From Tubulanus polymorphus (Eukaryota > Nemertea > Palaeonemertea > Tubulaniformes > Tubulanidae), in contig NC_134026.1 of NCBI RefSeq assembly GCF_964204645.1, positions 18,246,650 through 18,310,649 of the forward strand: a stretch of DNA of 64,000 bases, given 5' to 3'. Made by a program: the position numbers and the translations under genes. The notes beneath the pieces were generated by a model. The model saw nothing but the letters and a program-made list of their open reading frames with translations, was not told where the DNA came from and made no database searches. This document shows, piece after piece, positions 49,401 to 60,293 of the stretch (its first letter is position 1; each line of letters starts with the position of its first letter).

Positions 49401-52400
49401 GAAAACTTTTGACACTACTGTAGCAATCAAGGATCGGTAGTAGTAACTTAGTCTACCGCCTTCAATTTCTTCTACATTTCAATCAAAACTAAACTTTTCT
49501 CTTGAGTAGGTCAATGAAAAACTAATCAATAACCAATTAGAAAATCAATCTAATAAATATTTGGTACGTTGTGTGATAAATATTTAGATTCAGGGAGCCT
49601 AAAAATCCAGAAAATGAACTATTTCTGAAACATATGACAAATATTCGTGACGCCAACTGCCGGTGCTACAGTCCCCCATACATAACGGTACAACTTACCA
49701 ATTAACTGCAGGGCAGTTGAGATTAACTTGAGGTTATTGAAAGGCACAACAGGTAGCGATTTGAAAATTGTGGGCAGATATTCATTTTCTTCATAATCCA
49801 CACATTCAGCAATTGACGACAACAGGAAGAAAGCGCTTTCAGCTTCCTGCCACTGAAGGGCTTCAGTTTTACTGTGTTCTACGAGGTCAGTTATCAATGA
49901 ACACATAAAAGATATCAACGGCTGCCGGAGAATATTATACGCGTACATCTGAAAGTATAGTCACAGAAATTATTTCAGGCAAGTAATAATCTATCTATCA
50001 ATTGTAATTTTACGGCCAATTAGTGTAATACAGAGGAGTTGAGAGTAAAAAAGTTTATTCTAAAGTTTAAAACACCATCAAAATGTGACTAAATTAAACA
50101 AGCTTAACACATTCACTGCCACCATGATAATACAGTGCCGTTAGCAATTTCCACTATGAGTATACTCGTCGTTGGCACTTGAACTTTTACACCGTCAGCC
50201 TTTGTTCAAATTTGACCAAATGACCATGGGAATGAGGCAGAGATTCTTCACATTACCAGCTAATCAGGAACAAAATCATTCTCATGTGCCAAATATCTGA
50301 TGGTCAATAAGAAGAATCGAGCATACTCACAGTGGTGATGGTCACAGAATCAGAAGCACATGTATACTCGTAGCTGACAGTGAATGTGTTAAGTATAATT
50401 TCAAGATGACTACACGATGGATATGAATTAACTTATAGCTAACCATTGTATCTGCAATATCTTGTCTGTAACACCGAAATTGTTCCTTTTCTTCTGTAAA
50501 AAAACAAGGATTTCAAAAGTGATTGGCTCGCTATAGATTCTAAAAAACTTGCAGAATCAAGCTCGATTTTTCTTTTTAGCATGCAATACATGCGTACAAA
50601 TTTACCTGAATTCCATTGTTGTAGTTGAGTGTCAGTGGGATGTTTAACTTTTTGTAGTAAAACACGGACTAATTCGACATAAACTGGAGCCAACCTGTCT
50701 TTATACACTTGGAATTTTTCACTGTCAGCTGCAGACATTATATCATCCTGAATATCAATTAATCAGCATATCATTCATAAAACATATCATCCGCTGTAAA
50801 CATGGTTCGCTTCTATTGTATGTACACAAAATAGTGTTTAAATCTGGCAGGCCAGTGTATACTGGTTTTATATTTATAATGCTCAGTACTAGCGAGCCAG
50901 TTTTGCAGCCTCCCACTGCTTCTGCTATTGTCTATGATACTTGTCCGTAGAATCCAATCAGCGATTCCAACACAAAATACATCTCTCTCTAAAGTTCTCA
51001 CTTGTGTGCAGAAAATGTGTACAAAAACAAGTATGGGCATATATCAACATTTTTGTGTCTTTTGAGCCAAAAAAGGCATCTTAGGAAGTGATATATTCTA
51101 TTGGAATGATAGTAGGAAGTTTAGGGGGTTACATAAAAGGGTTAAATAAAGGATAACGCACCTGTAGAATGTACCAGAATCCAAATGTCATCTCACTGCA
51201 TGTTTCATCACAGGGATATTGTCCAGGCATCGCTGTACACCTCTAAATTTAACAAATCAACAATTACAGAAACGGTTTTTTTTTCTAATAATTCCCTTTA
51301 TTTTTTTCAGTGGAAGATCATGCTAGCAGAACTGGTAGTTTTGAAGTTGAAAGAAATGACATTTAACCAAGGTATAGAGCCAAGCTGAAAACATGATCCA
51401 TCAAATGATTCAATTTAATGATTCCTTATTAATCGGCCATCAGAACTTACTAGAACTAAACTTATTAAACTCATGGCTTGTGCACTGACAGACTCACTAC
51501 CAGTTATACACTCTAATAATAACTTCGATTCACATTCCACTATTGTTATTATCAACCTACATATTCCGCCTTGCATTTCCTACAATGTGATAAATTAGTT
51601 TAATTACAATTTATCAAAACCTCTTATTGCTTTCTCCTCCATGTTGATTGAGTTAGTGATCAAAATACAGGATATCAAGTATTAGTGTTATTCGGTTCAA
51701 GCCTTTCACTGCATCTACACCGGTAATAAGACTACACTGGGTAATTCCAATTCCATGTAAGGTCGTCCTATGACAATGCTAAACAATAATCAAATAACCT
51801 GACTTTTAGTTAAAAACTGTTGCTATTTTCCTAAAAATAACCATTCTCCAGATATGAATGAAAACTGATGAAATCAAAATGACTTCGGACTGCGAAGCAA
51901 CCCTAAGTATATCCATTTCAAATTTTAATGTGAATTTCATTTTTTCTGTGGTGAAAGGCCCTAGGGGATACATGTACAGACTAGATCTTAATTGATCATA
52001 GCGTCTTCATCATTTCCAATGAAAATTGCACATGGGGTAGTGCTAACTTTGCTGAGTGGAGGATATCATGTCATTTTTAGAGTTACTTGTAGTAGGGTCC
52101 CAGTTAATGTAGGTCATGAAAGATTACCTGATATGATGCAATGGATGTATTAATTTAGAATTTGCAAACACTTACAAAATCACTGGATTCAATAGATTTG
52201 GTCAGCAAATCATTCAACTGTAATATTGTAGGCAGCAATAATTTTACGCATGTTGGATATCTGAAATACAATGAAATACAGTACATGAGAATATAAATAT
52301 CGCCATACTACACGTTTGCAGCCAAATATGAGATGTCTCGTAGTTCTGGTTCTGCCACCATTGCCACTACAAGTTAAGTCATTGCTGATCCTCTTATTCA

Positions 52401-55400
52401 AAGCCAAAAACATACAGCAAGGAAAATCCGCCAAATCAGTCAAATGCTGCTTATTTTGGTGTTTTTCTGAATATTGCCAAACTGGTTAAACCAAAGGTGT
52501 TTTTTTCAGAATTGCTAGACAAGAATCAGACTTATTTCATGATACAATTCTGCTGCCACAAAGGATTCATGCAAATGAATCCTGGATTGACAAGATCAAA
52601 TCATGAAGCACCGCTAGATTAAACCACTGCCTTGCTTCATGGTGTAATGTTCATCTGGAACCCTGAGGTTTTTGAAATCAAAATACTTTCTATTGTCTTT
52701 TAACGCAGCATCTACTGAAGCCATGGAACATAAAACATGAAAAGGATAATGAAAGTTGAATGGAAAACTACAGGCACGAATTGTTTCTAATGAATCGAGA
52801 TCAATTTACTTATAATTGATGTCTGGAATTTGTAACTACTATTCCTTATCGCATGCGTTTGGCCTTAAAACTATCATACCTATACGATTCTGGATGAGAA
52901 AACACATTCACTAAACATTCTATAGCAGTATCAAACAACTGTACGTCACCAAGAATTTTAAACACTTCCTCAATCAGTGACATAGCATCAGTCATTGGAA
53001 GACCAAACTGCACCCACGCAGAAAAACAACGAATAGCTTGATTCATGATGTCTGGAGGGGTCGATGATGTCATTATATTCTGTAGGAGTGGCAACACTGG
53101 AATTAGAAATCATTTTATTTGGATAAGTGTCGTGATACGCAAATCTTTTTATCTTTGCATCAGAGTTATTGACACGTTTTCGTCTATCTCTTGTCCACAA
53201 AGTATGTACATCTTTTTTTAAAGGGACCCCTATATTTGATTGCTCACGGCATCCATGGCATTTGTAAAAATTTCTATAAAATGGTGTGGGCCTATACATC
53301 TGGAGAAATTACTGATTCTAAATGAAAACATGAACAAACCTTGTTGAAGCCCTTTCTCTAATTCAACTCGCACAGTTGATCTCCTCATTTTTGTCAGATT
53401 TGCTGTGAAAAACTAAAATAAACCAAATAAGATTCCATCCATGCATTGATAATTGTTTACCAGTTTTTCAATCAGAAACGACACAAATTCATTTTCAAAC
53501 TAAGCACAAACCTCTTCTGGTAAAACTGTTAACAATTCTAACAATATACAACACGCATGACCAGCCTTAAAAAATAAATGATACAAACTCATCAAAGAAC
53601 TCCCTTAAACATGGGATGTTAACTCACAAAAATGAGATCAATTACCTGTAATTGTGGATGCTGTAAGTGCTGAAATGTGGTGACCATTTCAGAGACTGCA
53701 TTTGGCCACAGTTCCGGAGTAGCTTGAATAGTCAACACAGACAGCTGCAACAAAATCAAAACCAAATATCAACTCAAAACATCTACACAAATCTAAAGCA
53801 GATAAATAATTGGGGTCATATGAATATTTCCACACCTTCCTGATATATTTGGTCGGGACTTATACCAGTGCCTTTCATTGGCTAATCAAAGAAATGTCCA
53901 TTTTACTACAATCTGAATATAGGATCAGTTGTCGGGTAGTCAAGGAGAGGTTTATATGAGCAGCAGGTTCCACATCTCTAGCAAAGAGGTGACTGCCACA
54001 AGACAGGGATGACAAACATTTCAATCAAGGGGTGATGAACATAGGTGAAAATGATATAGACCCTCCTTTCCTTTCACGCACATGTAATATATGGGCAACG
54101 CATTGTGGAACTCACAGTTATGCACATTCTTGTCAATACAATACGTGGGCCATTGGCATACTGCAGTATTTTGTCAAAAATCTTATGACGCAGTTCTGGA
54201 ACATGATCGGCAGGGACTTCATGCCTGAAAGTCCAAATAAACAGAAAATCAAATTAAGAATCAAGAAGTCTAACAATCTCAGTTTACAATAAATGTTTAC
54301 TTTAACTAGGGGTCCAGGGACACCGTCTCATATGTAAATGATATGTTCTCAACTTATATCAATTGTTAATTTTAATGAAAAATGGCAAACCATTAGGAAG
54401 CTAAAAGTCTCAGAATTCAAGCCAAAAATGACCTTTTCGGGCACAAACAAAGGTTTCAAAACAGCCAGCTTAGGTCCACTTGACCTAATTGATTGCGTCT
54501 TCAAAATTGTCCTTGAAAACTTCAAAAGTGTGTAAAAAGTGCTGAATTTGGGGAATGATAATGGCAGCCATCATGATTCTGACCGGGCCAGTTTTTGGGC
54601 TGGAGATATGTCTTGAGTAGATATGTGTTTAGACAATTTATCAAGACAATCCATTGAAGTGTCTTCAAAACTTGCCATAAGGACTGGATTCCGTCTACCG
54701 GCAGACAAACCGATGAATGGACAGGCGGATGAAAAGCGAATGCAACAGCCCAATGGGCTTTAAGTTCCAAGTGGGCTAAGATCACTTGGGTCAATCTGTA
54801 TCACATGTACCTACCTACCAGTATCAATCTAAATAGAATAGTGCCTGAGAATTCCACTATGCTTGGACTTCACAGACCTATGCCAGGGCTTGAAAGTGTT
54901 TACGATGCTAGTGGCATTTAAGTGCCAAGCCATCTTAGATCTGTAAATTATAAAACTCACCAAAATCTAGAGATCTTAATCTGTAAGCAATTTGCACCAA
55001 AAAATTGCACTTCTTGGCTCTAGAAAATCAAATAACAAAAACATACTAATTCATTGGGTAAAATATTTGAACTTGAATGTGGTGGATAGATTATAATATC
55101 CCACATTATACAAATTCAAAAGTTTAATTAGGGGTTCAGGGATACAAAGCCTACTTGGGAAAATTTAAGTCTGGTATGATAAAGTATTCCCATCAAAAAT
55201 TTCAATGTAATATGACCAACCATATGGAAGCAACAGGCCTAAGAATTCAGACCTAACTTGACTTTTAAGGTAGAAAAAAGACCGCAAAAGGGCCATAGTC
55301 TATCTTTTTCTCATCAATCCAGGGGATACATATACACACCAAACCGCGACACATTTGATAAAAGCATCTTCAGAATTTTCCATGAAAATTTGTTCAAAAA

Positions 55401-56165
55401 TTCCCGATTTTGGCAAACAACAATGGTCACCTGTCAGCCATCTTATTCTTGACTCTATCGGTACAAATTTTGGGATACAACTGTGTCTAAGGTAGATGTA
55501 TTGCGTCAATTGGTTGATTAGTCTTCCAGATTTCCCAAAAATAACTGGATTCCTTCTAAGGAAATACAGCAGAAATACGAAGTGAACCAGATCCTGTTAG
55601 TTCTAAACATTGTCAATTTCAAAATATCTCGTGAAATCGCTCCAAATTTGCATGAAACCATGAATAAATCAAGGAATGATATTGCACAGCCATTTTCAGC
55701 CTAAGAGGGACATTCTCAGCCTACAATGGTTAATCATATCACAGGACTTTTCAAATAATCTCTATTTTCACTAAATCCGTAGAAATACTTGTCAGCCCAT
55801 GTACCATACAAATCAATTATATTGTTAGATGATATCATTTTTCCAGTCTCAATTGGAATGACATATGCACATTCCACTATTTTCATGTGTACGAGGGCCA
55901 TACCTTGTCTGGAGTGAGGAGCTGCCAGCTAAATGTCCACGCTTCAGGTGAGATCTGTGCATGAGTTAACCAAGTGTTTGCCTCTCGTTGAATATTTACA
56001 TCACAATAAAACTGCTTCAGTGTCTATGAAGAAGACAGATACATCATGATATAAGGTATTTTAAAGGCCACACCCCAAACATGTATCAAAGTGCTTTGCT
56101 AATGTAGTCAGAAAATGTTTCTTCTCTTTTCTTACCTTTTCTACATTTTCTGCTGTAAACTCCAT
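36811..56165 (-). CDS. IPO13: Importin-13, complete coding region in 25 exons
   Basis: Coding exons, 5' to 3': 56165-56136, 56023-55904, 55019-54961, 54224-54116, 53744-53646, 53565-53512, 53412-53340, 53096-52880, 52260-52176, 51579-51451, 51242-51162, 50747-50606, 50493-50444, 49948-49699, 48761-48580, 46469-46443, 46350-46075, 45148-45068, 44650-44513, 44335-44183, 42941-42875, 38272-38214, 37871-37782, 37651-37470, 36919-36811. All junctions are phased and GT-AG. They sum to 953 aa plus stop (human IPO13: 963). Family matches include FTAENVEK at the start, WLTHAQISPEAW, VQFFGAN...KISRFW, GPRIVLTRMC, EEKEQFRCYRQDIADTM, an acidic NHDESDDEEG loop, LNKNFNEYSRKWL and the C-terminal EFTMLCRGLIGTEYG. 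IPO13 is a RanGTP-dependent importin-beta family receptor that imports several cargoes (UBC9, the MAGO-Y14 pair) and exports eIF1A. The ATG exon is open upstream to an acceptor at 56201-56202, so a further 5' exon exists, coding or not. Confidence 0.95.
37060..37264. repeat. 205-bp foldback (long inverted repeat) in last IPO13 intron
   Basis: The arms of roughly 90 bp (from CTGTATTGA at 37060 inward to TTTCCATGCC, and the inverse ending at 37264) pair almost throughout around a ~15-nt loop. The inner ~27 bp, including GACTCCATGATTTGAAAG, are perfect. It could be a MITE or foldback element. Transcribed, it would form a long hairpin RNA. Confidence 0.85.
38668..38810 (+). mobile_element. Pogo/Tigger-like element end
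   Basis: TA followed by CAGTAGAACTGGCGTAAGTC and CGGACACGCTGGGACC resembles the terminal sequence of pogo/Tigger elements. It is in an IPO13 intron. The opposite end was not found. Confidence 0.4.
39195..40909. mobile_element. Outer TIR element with hAT-like ends, host of a nested insertion
   Basis: CAGGTGCGGATCCAG at 39195 faces CTGGATCCGTGCCTG ending at 40909. I found no convincing target duplication. A second element (39598-40831) is nested within, so the outer unit is about 480 bp without it. Open frames in it (e.g. 39125-39598 plus) run across its border and look accidental. Confidence 0.5.
39598..40831. mobile_element. 1,234-bp TIR element, PIF/Harbinger-like, non-autonomous
   Basis: Perfect 19-bp terminal inverted repeats, AGGGGTCATGAAGAGGTTT, are flanked by TTA on both sides (39595-39597 and 40832-40834). 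The interior has only short frames, including 40217-39867 minus (116 codons), with no transposase motif I recognise. It sits in an IPO13 intron, nested in an older TIR element. Confidence 0.85.
41040..41620. repeat. Diverged ~261-bp tandem duplication
   Basis: AAATAAATTGCCCATGGGCA occurs at 41103 and 41364, followed in both by GTGTGGTTTACCTTGAAAGC and by TAAAGAATTATTTTG-like blocks. Two units with moderate divergence. Confidence 0.8.
41613..42626. repeat. ~100-bp direct repeats flanking a dispersed repeat copy
   Basis: A ~100-bp sequence beginning AAAATATTCAAATAAAATTC is found at 41613-41714 and again at about 42527-42626, in the same orientation. The dispersed repeat copy B (41937-42303) lies between. 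Confidence 0.75.
41937..42303 (+). repeat. Dispersed repeat, copy B
   Basis: Counterpart of 23509-23859, with a C-run of about 14 near 42270 replacing a shorter C stretch. It lies in an IPO13 intron. Confidence 0.85.
43326..43403. repeat. (AT)n microsatellite
   Basis: About 78 bp of nearly pure AT dinucleotide repeat with one interruption near its start. Confidence 0.98.
45868..45960 (+). repeat. tRNA-derived sequence (SINE head or tRNA pseudogene)
   Basis: TAGCTCAGTAG at 45872-45882 fits a Pol III A box and GGTTCAAATCC at 45934-45944 a B box. A 5-bp T-arm stem surrounds the latter. The 62-nt spacing and poor acceptor stem argue against a functional tRNA. It lies in an IPO13 intron. Confidence 0.55.
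46950..48329 (+). mobile_element. Dispersed repeat family R1, longest copy with tandem core units
   Basis: Core units starting GCCCC(C)TGGTGACC lie at 46961, 47102, 47324, 47478 and 47632, with regular 154-bp spacing in the last two intervals. Each contains ACTCACCACAATCATAGA, a CAATTGATTGTGG-type block and TATGCCTAGGTACCAAT. The single-copy middle and 3' module follow. The copy ends in the palindrome TAGCCCGCTGGGACTT + inverse (48296-48328). It is inserted in an IPO13 intron, antisense to the gene. Confidence 0.85.
54303..54779 (+). mobile_element. Dispersed repeat family R1, diverged copy
   Basis: Carries the AATGGCAAACCATTAGGAAG block, the GGGCCAGTTTTTGGGCTG block and a degraded terminal palindrome ending GTGGGCTAAG at about 54779. 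It lies in the IPO13 intron between the exons at 54961 and 54224. Confidence 0.75.
55130..55600 (+). mobile_element. Dispersed repeat family R1, strongly diverged copy
   Basis: Matches the middle and 3' module (GTATTCCCATCAAAAATT, CTGGATTCCTTCTAAGG). The terminal palindrome is lost. It lies in the IPO13 intron between the exons at 55904 and 55019. Confidence 0.6.
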
Positions 56166-56344
56166 GATCTTGGTCTTTGGGTTTGATTCACTTTCAGCAA
56201 CTGGAATGATGAAAATCTTAATGAATCATTCATGTAATTAATCAAGAGAAGCTCATATTCTAACAAAAAATCCAAGGAATCAGGAAACTAGGCAGGGTCA
56301 AGGGAAACAACAAGCCAACAAGGTGAAATGTTAGAAAATCCAGA

Positions 56345-57104
56345 AGCAAATGACCTAGAAACTCAACGCTATTATAGAACATATCATGATCTACAACATT
56401 GATTGTGATTACAAAATATGAATTAAATATAAATCATTTCATATATTTCAATATCTAACTCCCCTTGAGGTTAATAGGCCTATAATGGGCTATCCCAATT
56501 CCACATGACGAGCATTTGAAAGATTTCAAATTTCAACGCCCCTGACAGAAACCAATGACCTCAAAACGTTACAATTACAGAAAATGTCACGAAACAGTAC
56601 TATGATAAGCAAACCACAATATGATATGGAAATACTAAATTATTCCGGACTTATTTTCAATACCTGCTGGTGACGATATACAAAAATCCAATGACCTTCA
56701 TGACTCACTAGATTCATAGAACATATCACGAGCTACAATTTTGCAATTGATTGTGCTAACAACATTTGCCTAGGTATCAATACAATATGGAAATTCTGAG
56801 TTATTATGATTTTCAACGCCCCTGGTGACCATACAAAAACCCAAAGTAGGCCAATCTAATTCAATATTAAACTCCCCCTGGTGGTGAGAACAACTAGCAA
56901 ATCTAATTCCATGTGAGGAGATATTTCCTATGACAGTACTAATAATTATCAAATATCAAGACAATATAATTAAGATTTAAGTTAAAACCTGTTCATATTT
57001 TCCTCATAAGACCTTTTTCTATCATTGAATGAGGACTGATGACAAAAAGTAAACAGAAATGGAACGCTTGGACGTAAGTCCCCCAAGTCAAGTGGGCTAA
57101 AAAA
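56345..57104 (+). mobile_element. Dispersed repeat family R1, core units and 3' remnant
   Basis: Diverged core units (AATGACCTAGAAACTCA, CCCCCTGGTG..., TTTTGCAATTGATTGTG) run from 56345 to about 56900. A 3' remnant follows, ending GTCAAGTGGGCTAAAAAA near 57104. It sits just upstream of the IPO13 start exon. Confidence 0.7.
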
Positions 57105-57307
57105 TATAGGTTTAGTGATACTGATCATGGATATAGGCCTAGGCCTAATACTATTATAATTAATTATGACAAGCCTTGTGGAAACAAGAAGTGTGTCCTT
57201 GAGTGACAATTCATTGCATCATCTTTTTTGCCAATAGCCAGCTTCTTGGAAAACGGGCGCATAGGCTACCAGCAAAATGCAGTAGAATTATCTGCCAAAT
57301 AAAAATT

Positions 57308-57531
57308 GGCCAGCTGATTATTCATGAAATTACGGGTACATAACGAAATGTCACACGGAGTGCCAGTGTGACAGATGCCTTCAAATCAACCACTGTTGAA
57401 GACGAAATTACTCAAAATTGGCCAGCTGATTATTCCTGAAATTACGGGTACATAACGAAATGTCACACGGAGAGCCAGTGTGACAGATGCCTTCAAATCA
57501 ACCACTGTTGAAGACGAAATTACTCAAAATC
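57308..57531. repeat. 112-bp tandem duplication, nearly identical
   Basis: Two copies starting GGCCAGCTGATTATTC at 57308 and 57420 differ at only a few positions. Each contains GTCACACGGAG and GCCAGTGTGACAG. Confidence 0.9.
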
Positions 57532-57742
57532 AAGGCATAGGCCTAATCAAACCATTCAATCACACAAAGGTATCACATTTTAATGAGTGAAGTTCAGTTA
57601 AAATGGGTTGGTCGTTGGTTTGGAGTGGTTGGATGTTGTTGCGCCGGGGGTGTTGTTAAGGGGCAGGGGGGCATGTTTGTGATTGATGTGTGGCCTGGGC
57701 TGCATTACTGGTCAATTTTGTTTTTAAGTAGTTAGTTTAAGT

Positions 57743-59833
57743 TAGGGATTTCAGGTCACGTGATCAAAATGTGTCATAATTAGCTTTTTCCACGCTTCAA
57801 ATTTTCAATCGCTCATAAAAAACGTATTCTATATCCGATTGAAGCCAAACTTGCTCAGTATACTCAATTTACCGGTTATTTGTTGTGGTGTAAATTTCAT
57901 GAGTGTATCTTGCCTAGTTACGGAGCAATAAGTCGTAGTTCGGCGCGCGTTGGCTCATTTCTAGGAAACAAGATGGCGGCCATGTTTGTTCATGCATTTT
58001 TCAAACACGTGAAAAACGCATGCAATTTTTTGGGTCAAATCCGCGAGCCGGCTGCTGATTGGCTGGATATTTGACCTCAGAATATTTTAAGAACATGTTT
58101 CAAGTAGAGCATGTCGGTGCGTGCAAGTTTTGGTAGGCCCTGTATCACTCGGAAAAAGTCGTAAACATAATTCGAAGTGCTCATACGCTAAAATTAATAA
58201 TTTTAACAACTTGCACTCTACTACATGATAAAATAAGATACTTTATATATTGTTTTCAATTATTACTTTTAAGATTGATTTAGTAGTCTTTCGCGGATTT
58301 TGACCTAAAGTCGGCAAGGCGCTTCAAATTGTTTACATCCGGGTCACTGCCGGCTCACACCGGCTGCCAGCTGATCAATCAAAACACTTCCTGGTTCATT
58401 TTTACCACTCTAAATGTCAATTTAACAAGTAAAACGTCACTTTCACTCAATAAACTCATACTTTATTACGAAATCGGCAATATATAAGACGAATAATGGT
58501 TAGGCCTACCCAATTTAAAAACTTTGTGTATTTTGCACAAGAATCCAAGTTTTGTCTAAATTTTAGCTCACTTTTTGCTAAAAAGAAATTTTATTTTTCC
58601 TATCTGCTTCACCTTTAGGTAACCATCTCATCTTGAATACTAGGATATCCCTCTGAAAAGCAGTTGTTATTCATTTGTTCATGGTTTTTCAATTCCAATT
58701 GTCGACCCTTTCGCTAAATAACTGTCGCTGCTAGGCCTAAAATACCCACCAACCAGTGGTTAATCAAATAGATTCTAGAGGATTATATTATCAATTTTCT
58801 TTTTCATTCGAATGACTTGCCTAGAAGGAGAGCTTTAATTAGATACCAAACATGACATACTTTTTTAAAATTGACTTTCCGATAAAATATCGACGCAAAA
58901 CAAGATGGCCGCCATTCCTCGAGCCTCAATTTGAGATATCATGATATAGATATTTCATGGGTAAATCTGTTAGGGCCTAGGGATATCTAAAGAAAAACAA
59001 AGGCTTTTCCATTCATTTCAATTTGATTTAATTTCGGAAAACCATGTAGTACGTAGATCTCTTCAACGCTTTATCCTATTCTTCTGCGGCAAGTGAGTAT
59101 CTGAAATATAATGATATTATTAGTATCTTTTATTTCAGAAGGCTTTAAAACATTGAACTTATCCACTAAGATTAGTTATTTCAAATAATAAAGGTCTATA
59201 AGGCCATATCGAATCAACTAAATACATTAAAGATGTAGTTAATTAGATTCAAGATGGCCGCCTTGATACTTACCTTATGGTTACCGTGGTAATCGGTATC
59301 ACCCTGATGCACGATATCTTCGGTATATTATCTCAAAATTGATATTCCATGTCTTAAGTATCATTTATCTTGAGAAATAAACTATAGTATTGCGTGTTAA
59401 TGGTTATAGAAGTGGGTATTAATTAGATAATTAGTATGCAAATTAGCCTAATTTACATATTTGTGCAATTACTTACATGAATCTAAACAAACTTTGTATA
59501 GACAACATACTGACCAAGTTTGGTTTTAAACAGATAAAAATTCTCGGAGTTATATTGGTTTTAATGTTAAATTTAATTCCTTTATCTGGCTAAAAAGCAG
59601 CAAAACCTAGACACTTCCTGTCTGTTACTTTCATTGGAAATGAACTAAAGTGTATTGCGCAATCGAATGACAAAAATACCCCAAATTTCCACCCTTAGAT
59701 TGCTTATAACTTTTGAACCGCTTGACCAATTTCGATTCTGTAAAGTGCTGTATGCTTATGCTATCCCCTTCTTCATTTTAAGCTATTAGAAAGACACATA
59801 GGACACATAGAAATTTTCAACCTGAAATCCCTA
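57743..59833. mobile_element. 2.1-kb TIR element between IPO13 and XPO7
   Basis: TAGGGATTTCAGGT at 57743-57756 and its inverse at 59820-59833 are flanked by TTTAAGT on both sides (57736-57742 and 59834-59840). This gives 14-bp inverted repeats with a perfect 7-bp target duplication. No transposase frame was recognised. Three CAAGATGGCSGCC motifs (about 57970, 58902, 59251) lie inside. The superfamily is not assigned; a 7-bp duplication is unusual. Confidence 0.75.
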
Positions 59834-59840
59834 TTTAAGT

Positions 59841-60293
59841 TAGATGTTAAATACTACTACCGGTAGGAAGAAGCCTACTATTACTAATTCTAAAGACTAA
59901 ATGCGTTTTTCTATTCTAACCTGTCTTGCTATCTAGGCCTATCGTGAACTATAAAGAAATACCCAAATATATTCGTTATCAATATGTAACCTTTTAAAAG
60001 AGATTTTACATTTTCGACCCCTACAGCCTGGGCCTAATGTAAAGTGAGTTAATACTCTCGACACCAGGTGGCGATACCAGACGGGCGTACTCGCATATTC
60101 TCGATGATCGGGTCCGTTGTTGGGACGAAGAGCCGATTCGCAATCGGATTTTTTTTCATTAACCACACACCGGGTAAAGCCGTATCAAAAATAATACAAG
60201 CCCAAGATTACTAACGCTAACATATATGCACACAGCGTTCATCCGTTTACTATGAATTGAATTGAATTGAATGATTGAATGGGAGAAACAAAA
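59841..60293. promoter_or_regulatory. Probable promoter region of XPO7, possibly shared with IPO13
   Basis: The 450 bp between the TIR element and the XPO7 start codon is the only apparently unique sequence directly upstream of XPO7. It includes short ATTGA repeats at 60255-60275. Any IPO13 5' exon should lie on the minus strand here or nearby, but I could not define it. Confidence 0.4.

Noticed and set aside
54032-54292. Plus-strand open frame reading like an exportin fragment (ILQYFVKNLMTQFW)
   Set aside because: The minus strand of the same bases is the IPO13 exon 54224-54116, with exact phase and strong family match. The plus-strand resemblance is a shadow.
57960-59265. Three CAAGATGGCSGCC (YY1-like) motifs as promoter sites for IPO13/XPO7
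   Set aside because: All three lie inside the 57743-59833 TIR element, and similar words occur in the R1 repeat copies. They are more simply explained as transposon sequence.
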